Source of the DNA: Antedon mediterranea
Taxonomy: Eukaryota > Echinodermata > Crinoidea > Comatulida > Antedonidae
Assembly (NCBI RefSeq): GCF_964355755.1
Contig: NC_092673.1
Coordinates: 29,639,001-29,703,000, forward strand
Direction of reading: 5' to 3'
Length of the DNA stretch: 64,000 nt
Made by a program: the position numbers and the translations under genes. Below are positions 37,989-48,842 of the stretch, one piece after another. Position 1 is the first letter of the stretch. Every line of letters starts with the position of its first letter. The notes under the pieces were generated by a model. It did no database searches and was not told the DNA's origin. It saw only the letters and a list, made by a program, of their open reading frames with translations.

Positions 37989-40900
37989 GTGAGTACGATA
38001 ACATTGGATGCTTTAATTACGTTAAATTAAACAATTTGTACCAAACAGGAATGTAGTCAACATTTGATTGTATATTTCTGGAAACTTTTTTTAAGTACAT
38101 AGATGTGCGTATGTGATAATTTATACGTACGTGTGTAGGTTCGCGTGAATTTTATAAATTTATTCATAAACACGTACCTACACCTGGAATGAACACATCT
38201 CAATTGACCCTATCACCAATAACATCAGAACAAGGACACTGCTGTAATATTAAACACTAAAGCTATTCAATTTCTGCAACTAGAGCGGCATTTAACACGT
38301 AAATATACCACGCCATGATGTTTAATCAAGTAAACCTGCCTAGCCAGCTTATGGTGTTAGTTTTCAATTTACAGACTCAACTCATTCTCTTAATACCCGA
38401 TACGCCAGTACAAATACTAATAAGACGTTTTTTAATTGGGTTAATTCAACAATTGAATTTCATGCCTTATTGTGACGATTGTTCACTGAACGTCTTGTAG
38501 ACGAAGGATGTGAAATTATGTTAAGATGAATTGCTGTTGTTACTACTACTACTAGGCTAGATATTCTGAAAATAATATTTCAAAGAGTGATTCGTAGCTA
38601 AAACATAATCCTTAAGGAAAATCCACAAGATTGTTTATTAATAATTATAATATGAAATATCGTAGTCGCATAACAATTATTAAAAAAGCAAAATATGTCT
38701 TTAAAATATCAGTCACTTGGCAGATTACATATTTTTCGTTAAAAAAAAACAACAAATTATTGGTTTTAACTTGAAATAGAAAAAAAAATCATAATTGTAT
38801 AATTATATATTCCATATCAAAAAGGGCTTAAAATGAGAAATCTCCTGGCAACCATGCATGAAATTTATGTTTTGCTACTTTGATCGTGCTTATGCGAATT
38901 TGAAACCATTTTGATTCAAAGAAAAGTAGTGAAATATATTATTAGCTTGGATCGTGTTAAATATAATATTCATAACGTAACATAACACCAGGGTGCATTT
39001 GTGATGCTCTAAATGCTTCAAAATTACACAAATCTCTTTCCCAAAGTTGTAAAAAAAATAATGTGTAGCCGTTGTAACCTTGAGAGACACTTATCACAGA
39101 GGAATATTGAAAATAGAAAAATATGTCATATTTGCTCATAATAATTCTATGTTTTATATTTTATTTTATTAGTCAATAACATTAAATTTGAATATATCAT
39201 CTTTCTTCGAACTTTAGAAAGGTTATGGTGAAAGATTCTAAAGAATTGAAATGTGTATTGTGAAATAAGAAAAGAATATTTAAAAGGAACATACTTGTTA
39301 ATTTCAAAGAAACAATTTAAATTTAAAGATACATTGTTCCCCTTAAAAAATATTAGTTTTTTCAATTTTTTTGTTTAATATGTCATTTTGATGTCACATA
39401 ATAATTATTCACTTTGACAAAAAACTGGATAAAAAAAAAATATTTTACCTGAAAATTATGTAATTTAAACCAACAAATTGTCTGGTCTGGTTTTTGGTTA
39501 AAATTTACTATTTTATTTGTGTTTTTATAAGTAAGGTAATTATTTTTTGGGTGTTTTTTTTAAACAGAAGTGAATAACTTTATTAAAACTGCAAAATGGC
39601 ATATTTAAAGTCTGATTTTACACATTTACAGTACTAAAAAGTTTTAATCTTGTGTAAGGAAAATACTGTATGTTAAATTCATCTTTTTTTGTGTGTGTAG
39701 GTTGTTATCGCAACAACACCAAATGTCGACGGCCATGTTTTGTCTGTTTCTGACAACATGTTTGTCCACAACAACTCCAAACACGGCCGACGAGCTCGTC
39801 GTTTGGATCCGTCGGAAGGAGGTAAGTCTGTCACGTTCTTGTACGTGATCACCAAAATTTAGCTAGTGGTTTAAGTGAAAAATCAATCGTAATTAATTGG
39901 AAGTCGGGAGACTGAATTGAAACTTTACATTAGATTTGAAAATTATCATTTCCATCTCGTCGAGAAGTTGGTATCCATTTTTTGTAATTATATACAAAAT
40001 AATATTTGGATGTCAGTATTTATGTTTTACAAATGCTACCAATATTTAATATATATTGTTTTTATACGAGTGTTGTACATCAACGTACGAGTATTCTCAA
40101 CACATGTCCCACGTGAGGAGAGCAACGGGAGTTATTCTCAGTCGCGTGTAGAGTGTTTGCAACAACAGTCGCAATCATTAATCACCATCAAAAATGAACA
40201 ATTCCAACTCAAGATGCTCAAGATTCAAACATTGACTTCAGTCGATACGTTATTGGCGACTCTAAATCATACCAAGCATTGTGTGCAACATAAACTTGTC
40301 AGCGTTTCTTCAAAGTTAATTGTATCACAAAAATATGAAAAAAATACAAAGTTGATAGAAATGTCTCGCGTTCCTTGACTCTCTCTTTATTGTTTAAAAA
40401 CAATTTTATTGAACAGATGCATTTTGTATGTGAATTTTTTATTATTTTGTTTACATTAAACTTGCTGAGTTTTATTTAATTGATGTGAAGCATAACTTAT
40501 TTATGTTTTTAATGAATCATTTTTAGCAATCTTAGCAAAATTAATTTGATATCTTTTCAGCAACTCCTTGCATCAAAGCTATAAGTCCGAGTGAAGGGTG
40601 GACCAATGGTGGCGCTACAGTTATAATCGTTGGCGACAACTTCTTTGACGGTTTACAAGTAGTTTTCGGGACGATGATTGTTTGGAGTGAGGTAATTCAT
40701 TTGTCAATCACTACAAGTTTATCAATTGTTTCTTTAAGATTAGCCGAACGCCTGCAGATAATCTGTTTGCAAACCGTAATCATTTGAGATTATGTTTTAA
40801 CGATAGATGATGTTATGATAACGCTGATTTCATCAAAGTAGTTCTAATTTTGGAGGTAACATCCGGAACAGGCAAATGTGCTTTGTGTCGTCAACCAAAA

Positions 40901-43900
40901 CTGTTCATTAACCTTCAATTGAAACTGAATAACAACATTTATTTATATCAAAATATTCCTCCTTCTAAAGTTCTATAGATAGAACTATGTTGAATTCTTT
41001 TTTTTTTATTTGAAAAGGAACGTGATAAAATACAAAGTGAATGGATAAATTATATGTAGTATAACCATAGTATGTCTAAACTTATTTCTACAAATATTTT
41101 AAATAGAATACTGTACTGTAAATAGTACAACAAGAACAAGATGTAGTTTTATGAATGAGAAATGGAACAAAAAATGAAATGTTTTTAGCATGGGAAGAGC
41201 ACTAATTCCCTGGTTTCACTTTTACAAGTTTTCATCAGAGGGTATCGTAAAGTAATATAATGCCATAAAATTTGTTTGGAAAAAGTTTCAAATCCCTTAT
41301 TTAATAATATTTTGTATAATTTTTGTTACAGTTAATCACGTCACATGCCATCCGTGTACAGACACCTCCTAGGCACATACCGGGTGTGGTTGAGGTAACA
41401 CTGTCGTACAAATCCAAGCAGTTTTGTAAGGGAGCGCCAGGCAGGTTTGTGTACGTGTCATTAACGGATCCAACCATCGATTACGGGTTTCAACGACTTA
41501 GTAAGTTAGTACCTCGTCATCCAGGTGATCCAGAGAGACTTCCAAAGGTGAGTGGACAGGTGTTTTATTCTACTTATGCAAATGAGTAGCAAGGCATTAA
41601 ATTGAAAAAAGTATATGGAAATAAAAATACTGCAAAGTTATAATAAAACATTTTCGGACCAAATAAAGCTTTTTCCGTTATTTATTTATTTTTATTTTTT
41701 AAGTCGGTTTTTCAGCTATAGTGATAATTTCTTTAAATGTAATTAATGGTATTAAATCATTCGCACAATAAACTTTTTAAATTTATGTTTTTGTAATGAA
41801 ATTTCTTGATTTATACAATGTCTTTCAAATATTCAAACTTTAAGACAACTATAAACTTAATAAAATACTTCAGTTGTTTGTTTTATGACGAATACTACCA
41901 AAAAAATATTTGAAACAATATCTGTATAATAAAGTTAGTTTATGATTATGAAAGAATATACTCATCAAACTAGAGAACAAATTTATTTTTATAGTTTAGG
42001 AACCACGAATGTGAGCCAAACAAAAGTTTCCCATTAACAACAAATGTTCAATTTTACGACGTACACGCTTTGACTTCTTTGCGGAAAACATGAACATAAA
42101 AATCTGATACACCTTCTGAAGATTGCGCTTCTCATTAATTTTACAGGAAATTATTCTCAAGAGGGCGGCAGACCTGGCTGAAGCGATTTACAGCAGCATG
42201 CCACGGAATCAACTGCCAGGCCTAGGTACTCCGAGATCTCCAGCCATCAATAACACTCCTCCTGTTTCCGGTAGTTTGATGCCGGTTAACCATCCCTTCG
42301 GTAGCCAACTGTCCGTAGCAGATCATCATGATAGTAGTGAACAATCAGGTTTGTCTATGACAGGTCTACTAAAACACATTTTAGCTACCTTTTGTACATT
42401 TTTGTCGGTTATAAAAACCTCATTAAAGAGACAAAGAACATGAAATGACTTGTGTGTTTTCCCTTGGCTTGTTCTCTCAACAGCTGTTGCATGTTTTTTA
42501 ATCTTACCTGTTTCAAATATTTTGAGTTATTTTTATATCAATAAAAACATGAGGAATATCATAAATACGTATTAAACTACTGTATGCTGTAATATTAATA
42601 TTTAGTTTTGCATTTGTTTACTGTTTGTTATATAAAATTTATTAATTAACTAAGAACATACAGTAATATTAATTTTTCTTTATGATTATGTCTTTGTATT
42701 TATACGTTTATTTTTTTCTCTTTGCCCAGGATTTTCAAGAGTACAACCCACGACCCTGTCACCTAGAGGGTACCCATCTGGTCTGTCCACTCATTCAAAT
42801 GGTAGCTCAGGTTCCTACTCCTCATCAGCAATGAACGGCTATGGGCCAACTAACGGGCTCTCCAACATGGGAGTACCGTCATCGCCGGGCATTTTCAACG
42901 GTGCACCAAGTAAGTTTACTGTTTCATTTTCACACACCCAAACATTAATATTTAACCCTGGTAAGGAATGAACTCAGGAACGCAAAGATCTCGACTGCCA
43001 TTCGATTTATATTCTCATGTTGGTTACTTTTTAACTAATATCCAGTTCATAGAGTCAGTGGATAAAAAAATTAATTTTAAAAATACATAAGCATGAATAT
43101 GTGTTATTACCAGTGTATAAATAAGGGAACATATTCAATGTGTGAGTGCCACTTCCAATGCGGTTCAGAAGAGAATTCTTTTTAATACAGTTTTCTCCGC
43201 TTAAAACAATCCACTTTTTTTGACATGCTTGCTTTTTTTGTTGTGTATCATATTATCTCCCGATCCAAGTGAAAGTGTGTTCAACTTTCAAGTTGTTTCA
43301 TTTATCCACCGAAGTGAATGGCAATATTTACAGCTCTTGTCTGCTTTCTTTATTTTTATTTCTGCTTCACACGTTATTCATACTTTTTTGCTCAAACATT
43401 CTCTCTTTTGTTGTACTTCCACACACACATTTTTTTGTTTTTCTTTTTCTTTTCTGCTTTCGCTAGCAGTAATTCCTTCCTCACCGACTGCGCCCCAAAC
43501 CCCAAGCAGTTCGGGCGAAAATCAGGCCACGCACGCAACTACTCCGGGGATATTCTCGTTCTCGCCCGCCAACATGATCACGGCCGTTAAACAGAAGAGT
43601 GCTTTTGCACCGGTTATTCGGTGTCCGTCCAGCCCATCCAATGTTGGCACTAATCAAGGTGAGGTTTACCGGCAGATGTCTTTGCAATCCAAAATGCCTC
43701 TATTCTAACCCTGCATTCCACCTGCTTTCACTGTGGCTTGCTAACCATTGCACGATTTATGTTTTTATCACCTTATTCACATTTTCCTTAATCCATTTTC
43801 CTTATTTTTTACTAACATTTCCCTCTTTGCAGATTTGATGTCATTAGTTCTATTCATAGAACAGTGTTTAAATTTGAAACACGTTTTCGTTTCCACATGT

Positions 43901-45385
43901 ATTTTGGGAAATTAAAAAAAAAATTCAGAATGAGAAATGAATATGTATTTTATATGGAGCCTAAAATAACATTGAACTTTAGAATATTAAACGTAGAATG
44001 TAGATTATTAGAATAACTTGTCAAATACCTAAACTTAATTATAATGTTAGTTTGTTTTCCTCAAGATAACTAATCGTAGTGTTATTAGTAGTAGAATATT
44101 AACAATATCAAGTTAACAATAGTATTTTTAATCATTAATTTTTTCAATAATTATTATACATATATACATTTTGGTGTAAATGACAGAAATCTGTTTGTAC
44201 AAGCTTTTAAAAATCCTCAATAAAACTGAAATAAGTTGGCAGGTGGAGGATTTTTGTTGGTGGTGCTACATGAACACAAAGTGTATATAAATAAATATAC
44301 AATCGATATATAATAAAATTTCATTTCACCGATCACGCACTCATTCCATGTTTTGTCTTTTCATATTAATGAGCACATCTTAATTTCAACGCTATTTGCT
44401 TTTTCTTAAAACAAAAGCATAACGCCACAATTCCATTGTTGCACCTCCTATCTTCAATAAAACTTTGATTGTGTTTAATGTGTATTATTGGGTCACCTCC
44501 TGTGCCTGTACTGTCAAATAATTGCCATATCATAACAATTGGAGATAGATTTAATGTGTATCTTTGATAAGATGATTAGGCCAATAGGTTGTTATGAAAA
44601 ATAAATGAATTTTTATTCCTTTTTTCTTTCTTCATGCGCCAATTCTATCAAATTTAGTTAGTTATTAAAATGCTACTTGATATAAATTAAATTGATGATT
44701 GTTATTTTGTAAGTCATGTTGGTAGTGATAATTTTTTTCTAAAATTCATTTATTTTATCATTCTTAAAGGGAAAACATGGTCGTGGTCCTGGTGAAGCGA
44801 AACAATAGGAAACAGAAGTTAGTTAATTCTCCTTTTTTTTCTTTGAAAACTGCAAACAAAAATGTTTAATAATTTAGAATTATTAATAATTTTAATAATA
44901 GGATAGATTTATAAACTACATTTTTACAATACTTTTAAATATTTTATAGTTGAATAAATTAAGAAATTAGAAATTTTAAGTAAGTTGGCAAAAGAAGTTT
45001 TTAAAATCTTTCCGCAAGCTTTACGTAAAATATGCATGGCAGTTGCTAACACGTTTGTCAAATCTGAGTAAACATTCATTGAAATGCTTTTGAAAATTAT
45101 AAAATACAACCATGCTCTTTGAAATAATTATAATTTGGAGCAAAAAATAAAGGTACACAATTCTAGTCTACCAGTATATTGTTGTCACAAATATTTTATG
45201 TTTGGTTTCAGGGTATTAAATAGAAATATTATTTTTCAATTCATAATTCTTAATAAATGTGTTTTTATTTAACAGGGAATACTGCTATGATGTCGCCGCC
45301 GTCGTTCTGTGGAGTGGGCGGTCCATTTGCTTTACCCACGTGCAGTGGCTCATATAGCAGTCATATTGATAGCCCACCAAAATAG
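37907..45385 (+). CDS. COE/EBF transcription factor, C-terminal part (8 exons)
   Basis: This encodes about 410 residues of a Collier/Olf/EBF factor, a nuclear DNA-binding regulator of neural, muscle and blood cell fate. Exons are 37907-37988, 39701-39821, 40561-40691, 41332-41547, 42147-42348, 42730-42909, 43467-43658 and 45276-45385. All have GT-AG borders, and all phases join without a stop. The order is: end of the DNA-binding domain, TIG/IPT domain, HLH dimerisation region, then a Ser/Thr/Pro-rich tail containing [10 protein letters not shown]. The first base completes a codon begun in an upstream exon, so about 190 N-terminal residues, including the zinc knuckle, lie outside the window or were missed. 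Only one HLH helix 2 is present, as in invertebrate COE proteins. The family identity is certain; the exact gene name depends on the species. Confidence 0.97.
39701..39821 (+). CDS. COE exon b: DNA-binding domain C-terminal end
   Basis: The exon encodes 40 residues beginning [17 protein letters not shown] and containing [20 protein letters not shown], the highly conserved end of the COE DNA-binding domain with its basic HGRRARR cluster. It starts on a codon boundary after GTGTGTGTAG and ends one base into a Gly/Ala codon at donor GTAAGT. The phase matches the next exon (G+CA = Ala). Confidence 0.96.
40561..40691 (+). CDS. COE exon c: first half of TIG/IPT domain
   Basis: After the split Ala codon, 43 residues begin [13 protein letters not shown] and end [11 protein letters not shown]. 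This is the start of the TIG/IPT immunoglobulin-like fold that supports dimerisation in COE proteins. The acceptor is ATCTTTTCAG. The donor is GTAATT, weaker than the other donors of this gene. The exon ends on a codon boundary. Confidence 0.96.
41332..41547 (+). CDS. COE exon d: second half of TIG/IPT and HLH helix 1
   Basis: Seventy-two whole codons encode [20 protein letters not shown] at the start, then the [18 protein letters not shown] end of the TIG domain, and then helix 1 of the HLH ([20 protein letters not shown]). The acceptor is TTTTTGTTACAG and the donor GTGAGT. TIG end and helix 1 are carried on one exon. Sequence identity to the family is very high. Confidence 0.96.
42147..42348 (+). 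CDS. COE exon e: single HLH helix 2 and linker
   Basis: The exon starts with helix 2 ([18 protein letters not shown]), followed by a Pro/Ser-rich linker ([16 protein letters not shown] and onward). Vertebrate EBF proteins carry this helix twice in tandem. Only one copy is present here, and no second copy was seen in the flanking introns, which is the invertebrate arrangement. It is 202 nt long, ending one base into a Gly codon, and the donor GTTTGT is non-optimal. The open frame continues well past the donor, so intron retention would add a short tail. Confidence 0.95.
42730..42909 (+). CDS. COE exon f: Ser/Gly/Pro-rich transactivation region
   Basis: The exon encodes about 60 residues, with [17 protein letters not shown] near the start, Ser-rich sequence in the middle and [14 protein letters not shown] near the end. 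It corresponds to the low-complexity C-terminal activation region of COE proteins (compare the SPRGYVPS stretch of EBF). Phase is 2 nt in and 1 nt out, matching its neighbours. Borders are TTTGCCCAG and GTAAGT. Confidence 0.93.
43467..43658 (+). CDS. COE exon g: conserved C-terminal motif; NAGNAG acceptor
   Basis: The exon encodes [10 protein letters not shown], then the family motif [20 protein letters not shown] and [13 protein letters not shown]. Its acceptor is a tandem TAGCAG. Splicing after TAG starts the exon at 43467 and gives APTVIPSSP; splicing after CAG starts it at 43470 and gives APIIPSSP. Both keep the frame. The donor is GTGAGG. If the intron is retained, about 16 extra residues follow before a stop at about 43708. 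Confidence 0.93.
45276..45385 (+). CDS. COE terminal exon with stop
   Basis: After a split Gly codon, 35 residues ([20 protein letters not shown] and onward to SHIDSPPK) end at TAG 45383-45385. The acceptor is TTTTTATTTAACAG. Composition is clearly more GC-rich than the flanks and the phase fits the preceding exon. The C-terminal tail is not well conserved in the family, so identity rests on phase, position and composition. Other alternative last exons in the 1.6-kb intron before it cannot be excluded. Confidence 0.85.
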
Positions 45386-45893
45386 CTGAAATATATAAAA
45401 ATATATGAAAAAAAAAACAATTATAAATCAGGAAAAGGAACTACTGTATAGACTTAGTTGTGACAACGTTTTTCTCTGGAGCTCACAAAAAAAAGGAGTG
45501 ATGACGACGCAGCCAACATGAACAAATTCTGAAATAAGATTGTCTTCAACAGATGTGGATCACCTGATCATATGAACAGTCATGTGGTCAGTCATGTGAC
45601 ATTGGGATGGGAGGGTGAATATTAGCAATGAGATTTTTAGGAAAATGTTTTTATATTCTCGCATTGTATTCTGGACATTTAGGATTAAGTTATTGAAAAA
45701 TATACAGAACAATTTTATACAAGATAATACTAAGCATGATTTTACTGAACGCATGAACAAAAAGGGCACAAAAAGGGCACGATGATTTGCTGCATTTGAA
45801 ATAGTAAAACATATTTTTTGTGTTCTGGTTGATTCCATGATATATGAAGATGTGTGTGAGTGTATGTATGCCAAAGCACTGGTAGAAGAGATT

Positions 45894-45934
45894 TTGATGA
45901 TGATGATGATGTTGATGATTATGATGATGATGAT
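45894..45934. repeat. GAT/ATG microsatellite
   Basis: About 40 bp of GAT triplets with two interruptions lies in the presumed COE 3' UTR. Its His/Ile-rich minus-strand frames are artefacts. Confidence 0.9.
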
Positions 45935-46282
45935 TTGTAACATACAACCGAACATTAAACATATCCCTATGTGTATTTTTTACAAACATTAAAGTTAGTT
46001 TTGTCAGATCAGTATGTTTAGAATATATTTGGTGTGTTACTATGGTAATTTAAGGTTAGGTTAGACCAATGATTAATATTTTTTTATTATGTATTATTGG
46101 TATTATTAAAATCTTATATTAGACATTCATCAGACATTAACAAAAGAAACATTTCCATGTTAGCAACATGAGTTGTATACTTACAATTCCATGTGATTAT
46201 ACTAATGCTCAGATGTATAGAAAAATAGTTTTCAGACGTTTTAATGGTAGGACAATTTTAAGTCATTAATTTGTCAGGATAA

Positions 46283-46288
46283 AATAAA
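46283..46288 (+). terminator. AATAAA, proximal polyadenylation signal candidate
   Basis: This is an exact AATAAA about 0.9 kb downstream of the COE stop. It would give a short mRNA form that excludes the 30-bp minisatellite. Use is not demonstrable from sequence. Confidence 0.3.
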
Positions 46289-46391
46289 GTTTAACTAATT
46301 TTATACCTCATTTACTTACCAGAATTTTGATCAACTATTTCTACTTAAGAGACATAGCAAACTTACTTAAAGTGAATTGTATGTCTTCGGT

Positions 46392-46557
46392 GAAATAGGA
46401 AACTCCTATTTGTACCTAAGTGTGATAGTAGATGTCTATTGGTACTTAAGTGAAATATCAAACTTCTATTTGTACTTATGTATGATAGTAGATATCTATA
46501 ATTGGTACTTAGGTGAAATAACAAAGTTCTAATTGCACTTAAGTGAAATAACGTTTG
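46392..46557. repeat. 30-bp minisatellite of alternating A/B units
   Basis: Units start at 46392, 46422, 46452, 46482 and 46515 (30, 30, 30, 33 and 30 bp). Odd units begin GAAATA and even units begin with (G/A)TGATAGTAGAT; all contain TTGTACTTAAGT or a variant. The higher-order period is therefore about 60 bp. The array keeps a minus-strand frame open with a decapeptide repeat, which is an artefact. It lies in the presumed COE 3' UTR. Confidence 0.85.
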
Positions 46558-48475
46558 AAATGAAATTTGCATGTTGGAAGACGGCTCATGAGTCAACTGT
46601 AAATATTGGCTTGGAAAAAAAATACTTTGGATTGAAATGGAACATAAATTTATGGATGTTGGCTTTATTTTTGTAAAATGCTTCCCAGTCTATGTGTTCA
46701 TGTAAATTATATATAACCAATATTATTTTAAATATCCATGATATGTGTTAAATTTTTTTTAAACAAAAAATCTTGTTGTTTTACTTAATAAGGGAAACTG
46801 GTGACCAAATTTTGTAATGCAAAAAAAAATAACAATATTATTTTAAAAAGTCGTACCAATTGCCTGTATAGAGGTGGTGACAATCCGGTATCAATAACAA
46901 TAATAATTTTATAAGATAGTTTACAATTCTTTCATCAAGAAGAACTTCCATTCACGTTCTATTATCCTGTGTTGCAGTACCTCTTGCCAGGAATCAAGCC
47001 TGGACAACGATTTCCTGATTTATGTTTTAATTTCAGAATATCGACAACCGATTTATAAATCAACAGCTAAGTAATCCCACTTAGTAGTGTGCAAAATGTA
47101 GTATTTATAATTTTTTTTAAACTAATTTTTAAAGATGTATTGTCCCCCAAAAACATGAAAAATGAAGATGATTGAAATCAGAGTTTAAATAAGTCATTTA
47201 GCAGTTTTATTAAAGTTATTCATTTCCTTTAAAACAAAAATAAAGAAGACAAAATAAACTGTTAAATTTGACTATTTCTTGCTTCAAATTAAAGGTTTTT
47301 TCAGTTAAATAATATTGTTTTCAATCCAATTTCCAACTAATACGGTATGTGAATTGTTTTAGTTATTTTTTCAGAGGGACAATATATCTTTAATATTTTT
47401 TTTTTGCACCAGATAATAGTAACTTCACACAATATATTTATGATGCTTTATTACACATGTATGTAAATTACTATATTAATAAAATTGTATTCTTTTTATG
47501 TTATATAAACTGACTTTAATAAACAATTAAAACATTTAATAAATAATAAAATTGAATTGCTAAAGTCTTCCAGTCCTGCTGAAGACTTTTATGATTTAGA
47601 AGACAATGACATTATTAATAACATTATTACAAATGTACGTTTTAATGTTGCAATTGAATTCATGACCAAATCTGTATGAAATTGTGTATATACATTGAAG
47701 ATGTGTTTTGATTAGGTTTTATTAATGTGTATTTTGTGATAAATTCAGGGAGAAAACAAATTCTTGGTTTAAATAGGCCTAGTATGTTTTTTTTTTCAAT
47801 TTGATAATACAGGATTGTGTATCCTTTCTTGAGTTAAAGATACCATACTTCATAGTATTAAATGCTAACACATTACACTTTTTAAATATTCTCTTTTAGA
47901 AAGACAATTTGTTAATAATAATAATCATGTCGCGATTGTTATTTAGTATAGATTATAATAGCTGTATGCATATCCACTTTTTCTAAGGTTTCTTGTACTA
48001 TATTTGCCCTACTGTTTTATTGTATCTTATGTAGTTAAATATATTGTAATATAATTTGTATGTTCAATTCCAATTATGGTTTGTGAGGGGGTATGGTTGG
48101 GTGGGGGAGGGGGGTTGCAGTAATCAAGTAGAGGCAGAGATGGGAATGTCTGTAAGAACGACCTTGCAGGGTAACAAGCAGTGTGTACTATTCGTTTTTA
48201 ATGTTTTTAAATACAGAACTTTTATCAAAATTAATTAAAGTAATTATCAATATTTTGACCATATCTGCCTTCAGATAATTATTAAGCTTAAATAATATTT
48301 AATCTTGTATCACATTATTGGTTTAGATTTTCTTCATTGATTTAAACCGAAGTTGATTTTAGATAAAGGAGACGTTTAAGCAAATAAACATACACACAGG
48401 GTAGTAGTTAGAGTGACACTTTTGCAAAGAATAAGTGCTTATATATTGAGAACATTGACAAATTTTGAAGTTATT

Positions 48476-48558
<83 letters not shown>
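48476..48558. repeat. (CTA)n microsatellite
   Basis: About 27 CTA/ACT triplets carry one TCT interruption. The plus-strand poly-Tyr frame through it is not a gene. It lies near the end of the presumed COE 3' UTR. Confidence 0.97.
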
Positions 48559-48559
<1 letters not shown>

Positions 48560-48774
48560 ATGTAGTTTAATTATATTCAGTCTTTTGTTATTTCTATTGA
48601 TGTGTGAAAAATGCTCTGTAAAGAACCACGTATATTTTTGTTGTTGAAGACGTTATAAAACATACATGTTTGTTTTGTTCTTTTTGTTGGCCATGTATAT
48701 AGTTGCGCTGTGCTGCAGTTTTGTTGGTCTTTTTTCTCATGTATGCTTGTTATTATTATTGTTTAAATCATCTG

Positions 48775-48780
48775 AATAAA
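48775..48780 (+). terminator. AATAAA, distal COE polyadenylation signal candidate
   Basis: AATAAA is followed by CTATTATAAAACG and then a T/G-rich run (TTATTATTTTGTG). It is the last good signal before the repeat block starting at about 48843, which makes it the likely gene end. Confidence 0.45.
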
Positions 48781-48842
48781 CTATTATAAAACGTTATTAT
48801 TTTGTGATTTACTACAGCTCAAAATATATACGGATACATAGA

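Larger units (their letters stand above)
45386..48797 (+). other. Probable COE 3' UTR
   Basis: No further coding exon is seen after the stop. AATAAA signals occur at 46283-46288 and 48775-48780. The second is followed within about 30 nt by a T/G-rich stretch, giving a possible 3.4-kb 3' UTR, with the first giving a short form of about 0.9 kb. The region holds a GAT microsatellite, a 30-bp minisatellite, an ACT microsatellite and a 9-bp-stem hairpin at 47562-47589. The extent is inferred. Confidence 0.4.

Noticed and set aside
43220-43708. 162-codon frame taken as one gene
   Set aside because: The first half is T-rich intron; only 43467-43658 is COE exon.
44237-44310. GGCAG acceptor followed by an open frame of about 22 codons in COE phase
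   Set aside because: Composition and residues look random; the exon at 45276 fits better. An alternative last exon remains possible.
48465-48647. Poly-tyrosine frame
   Set aside because: Translation of the CTA microsatellite.
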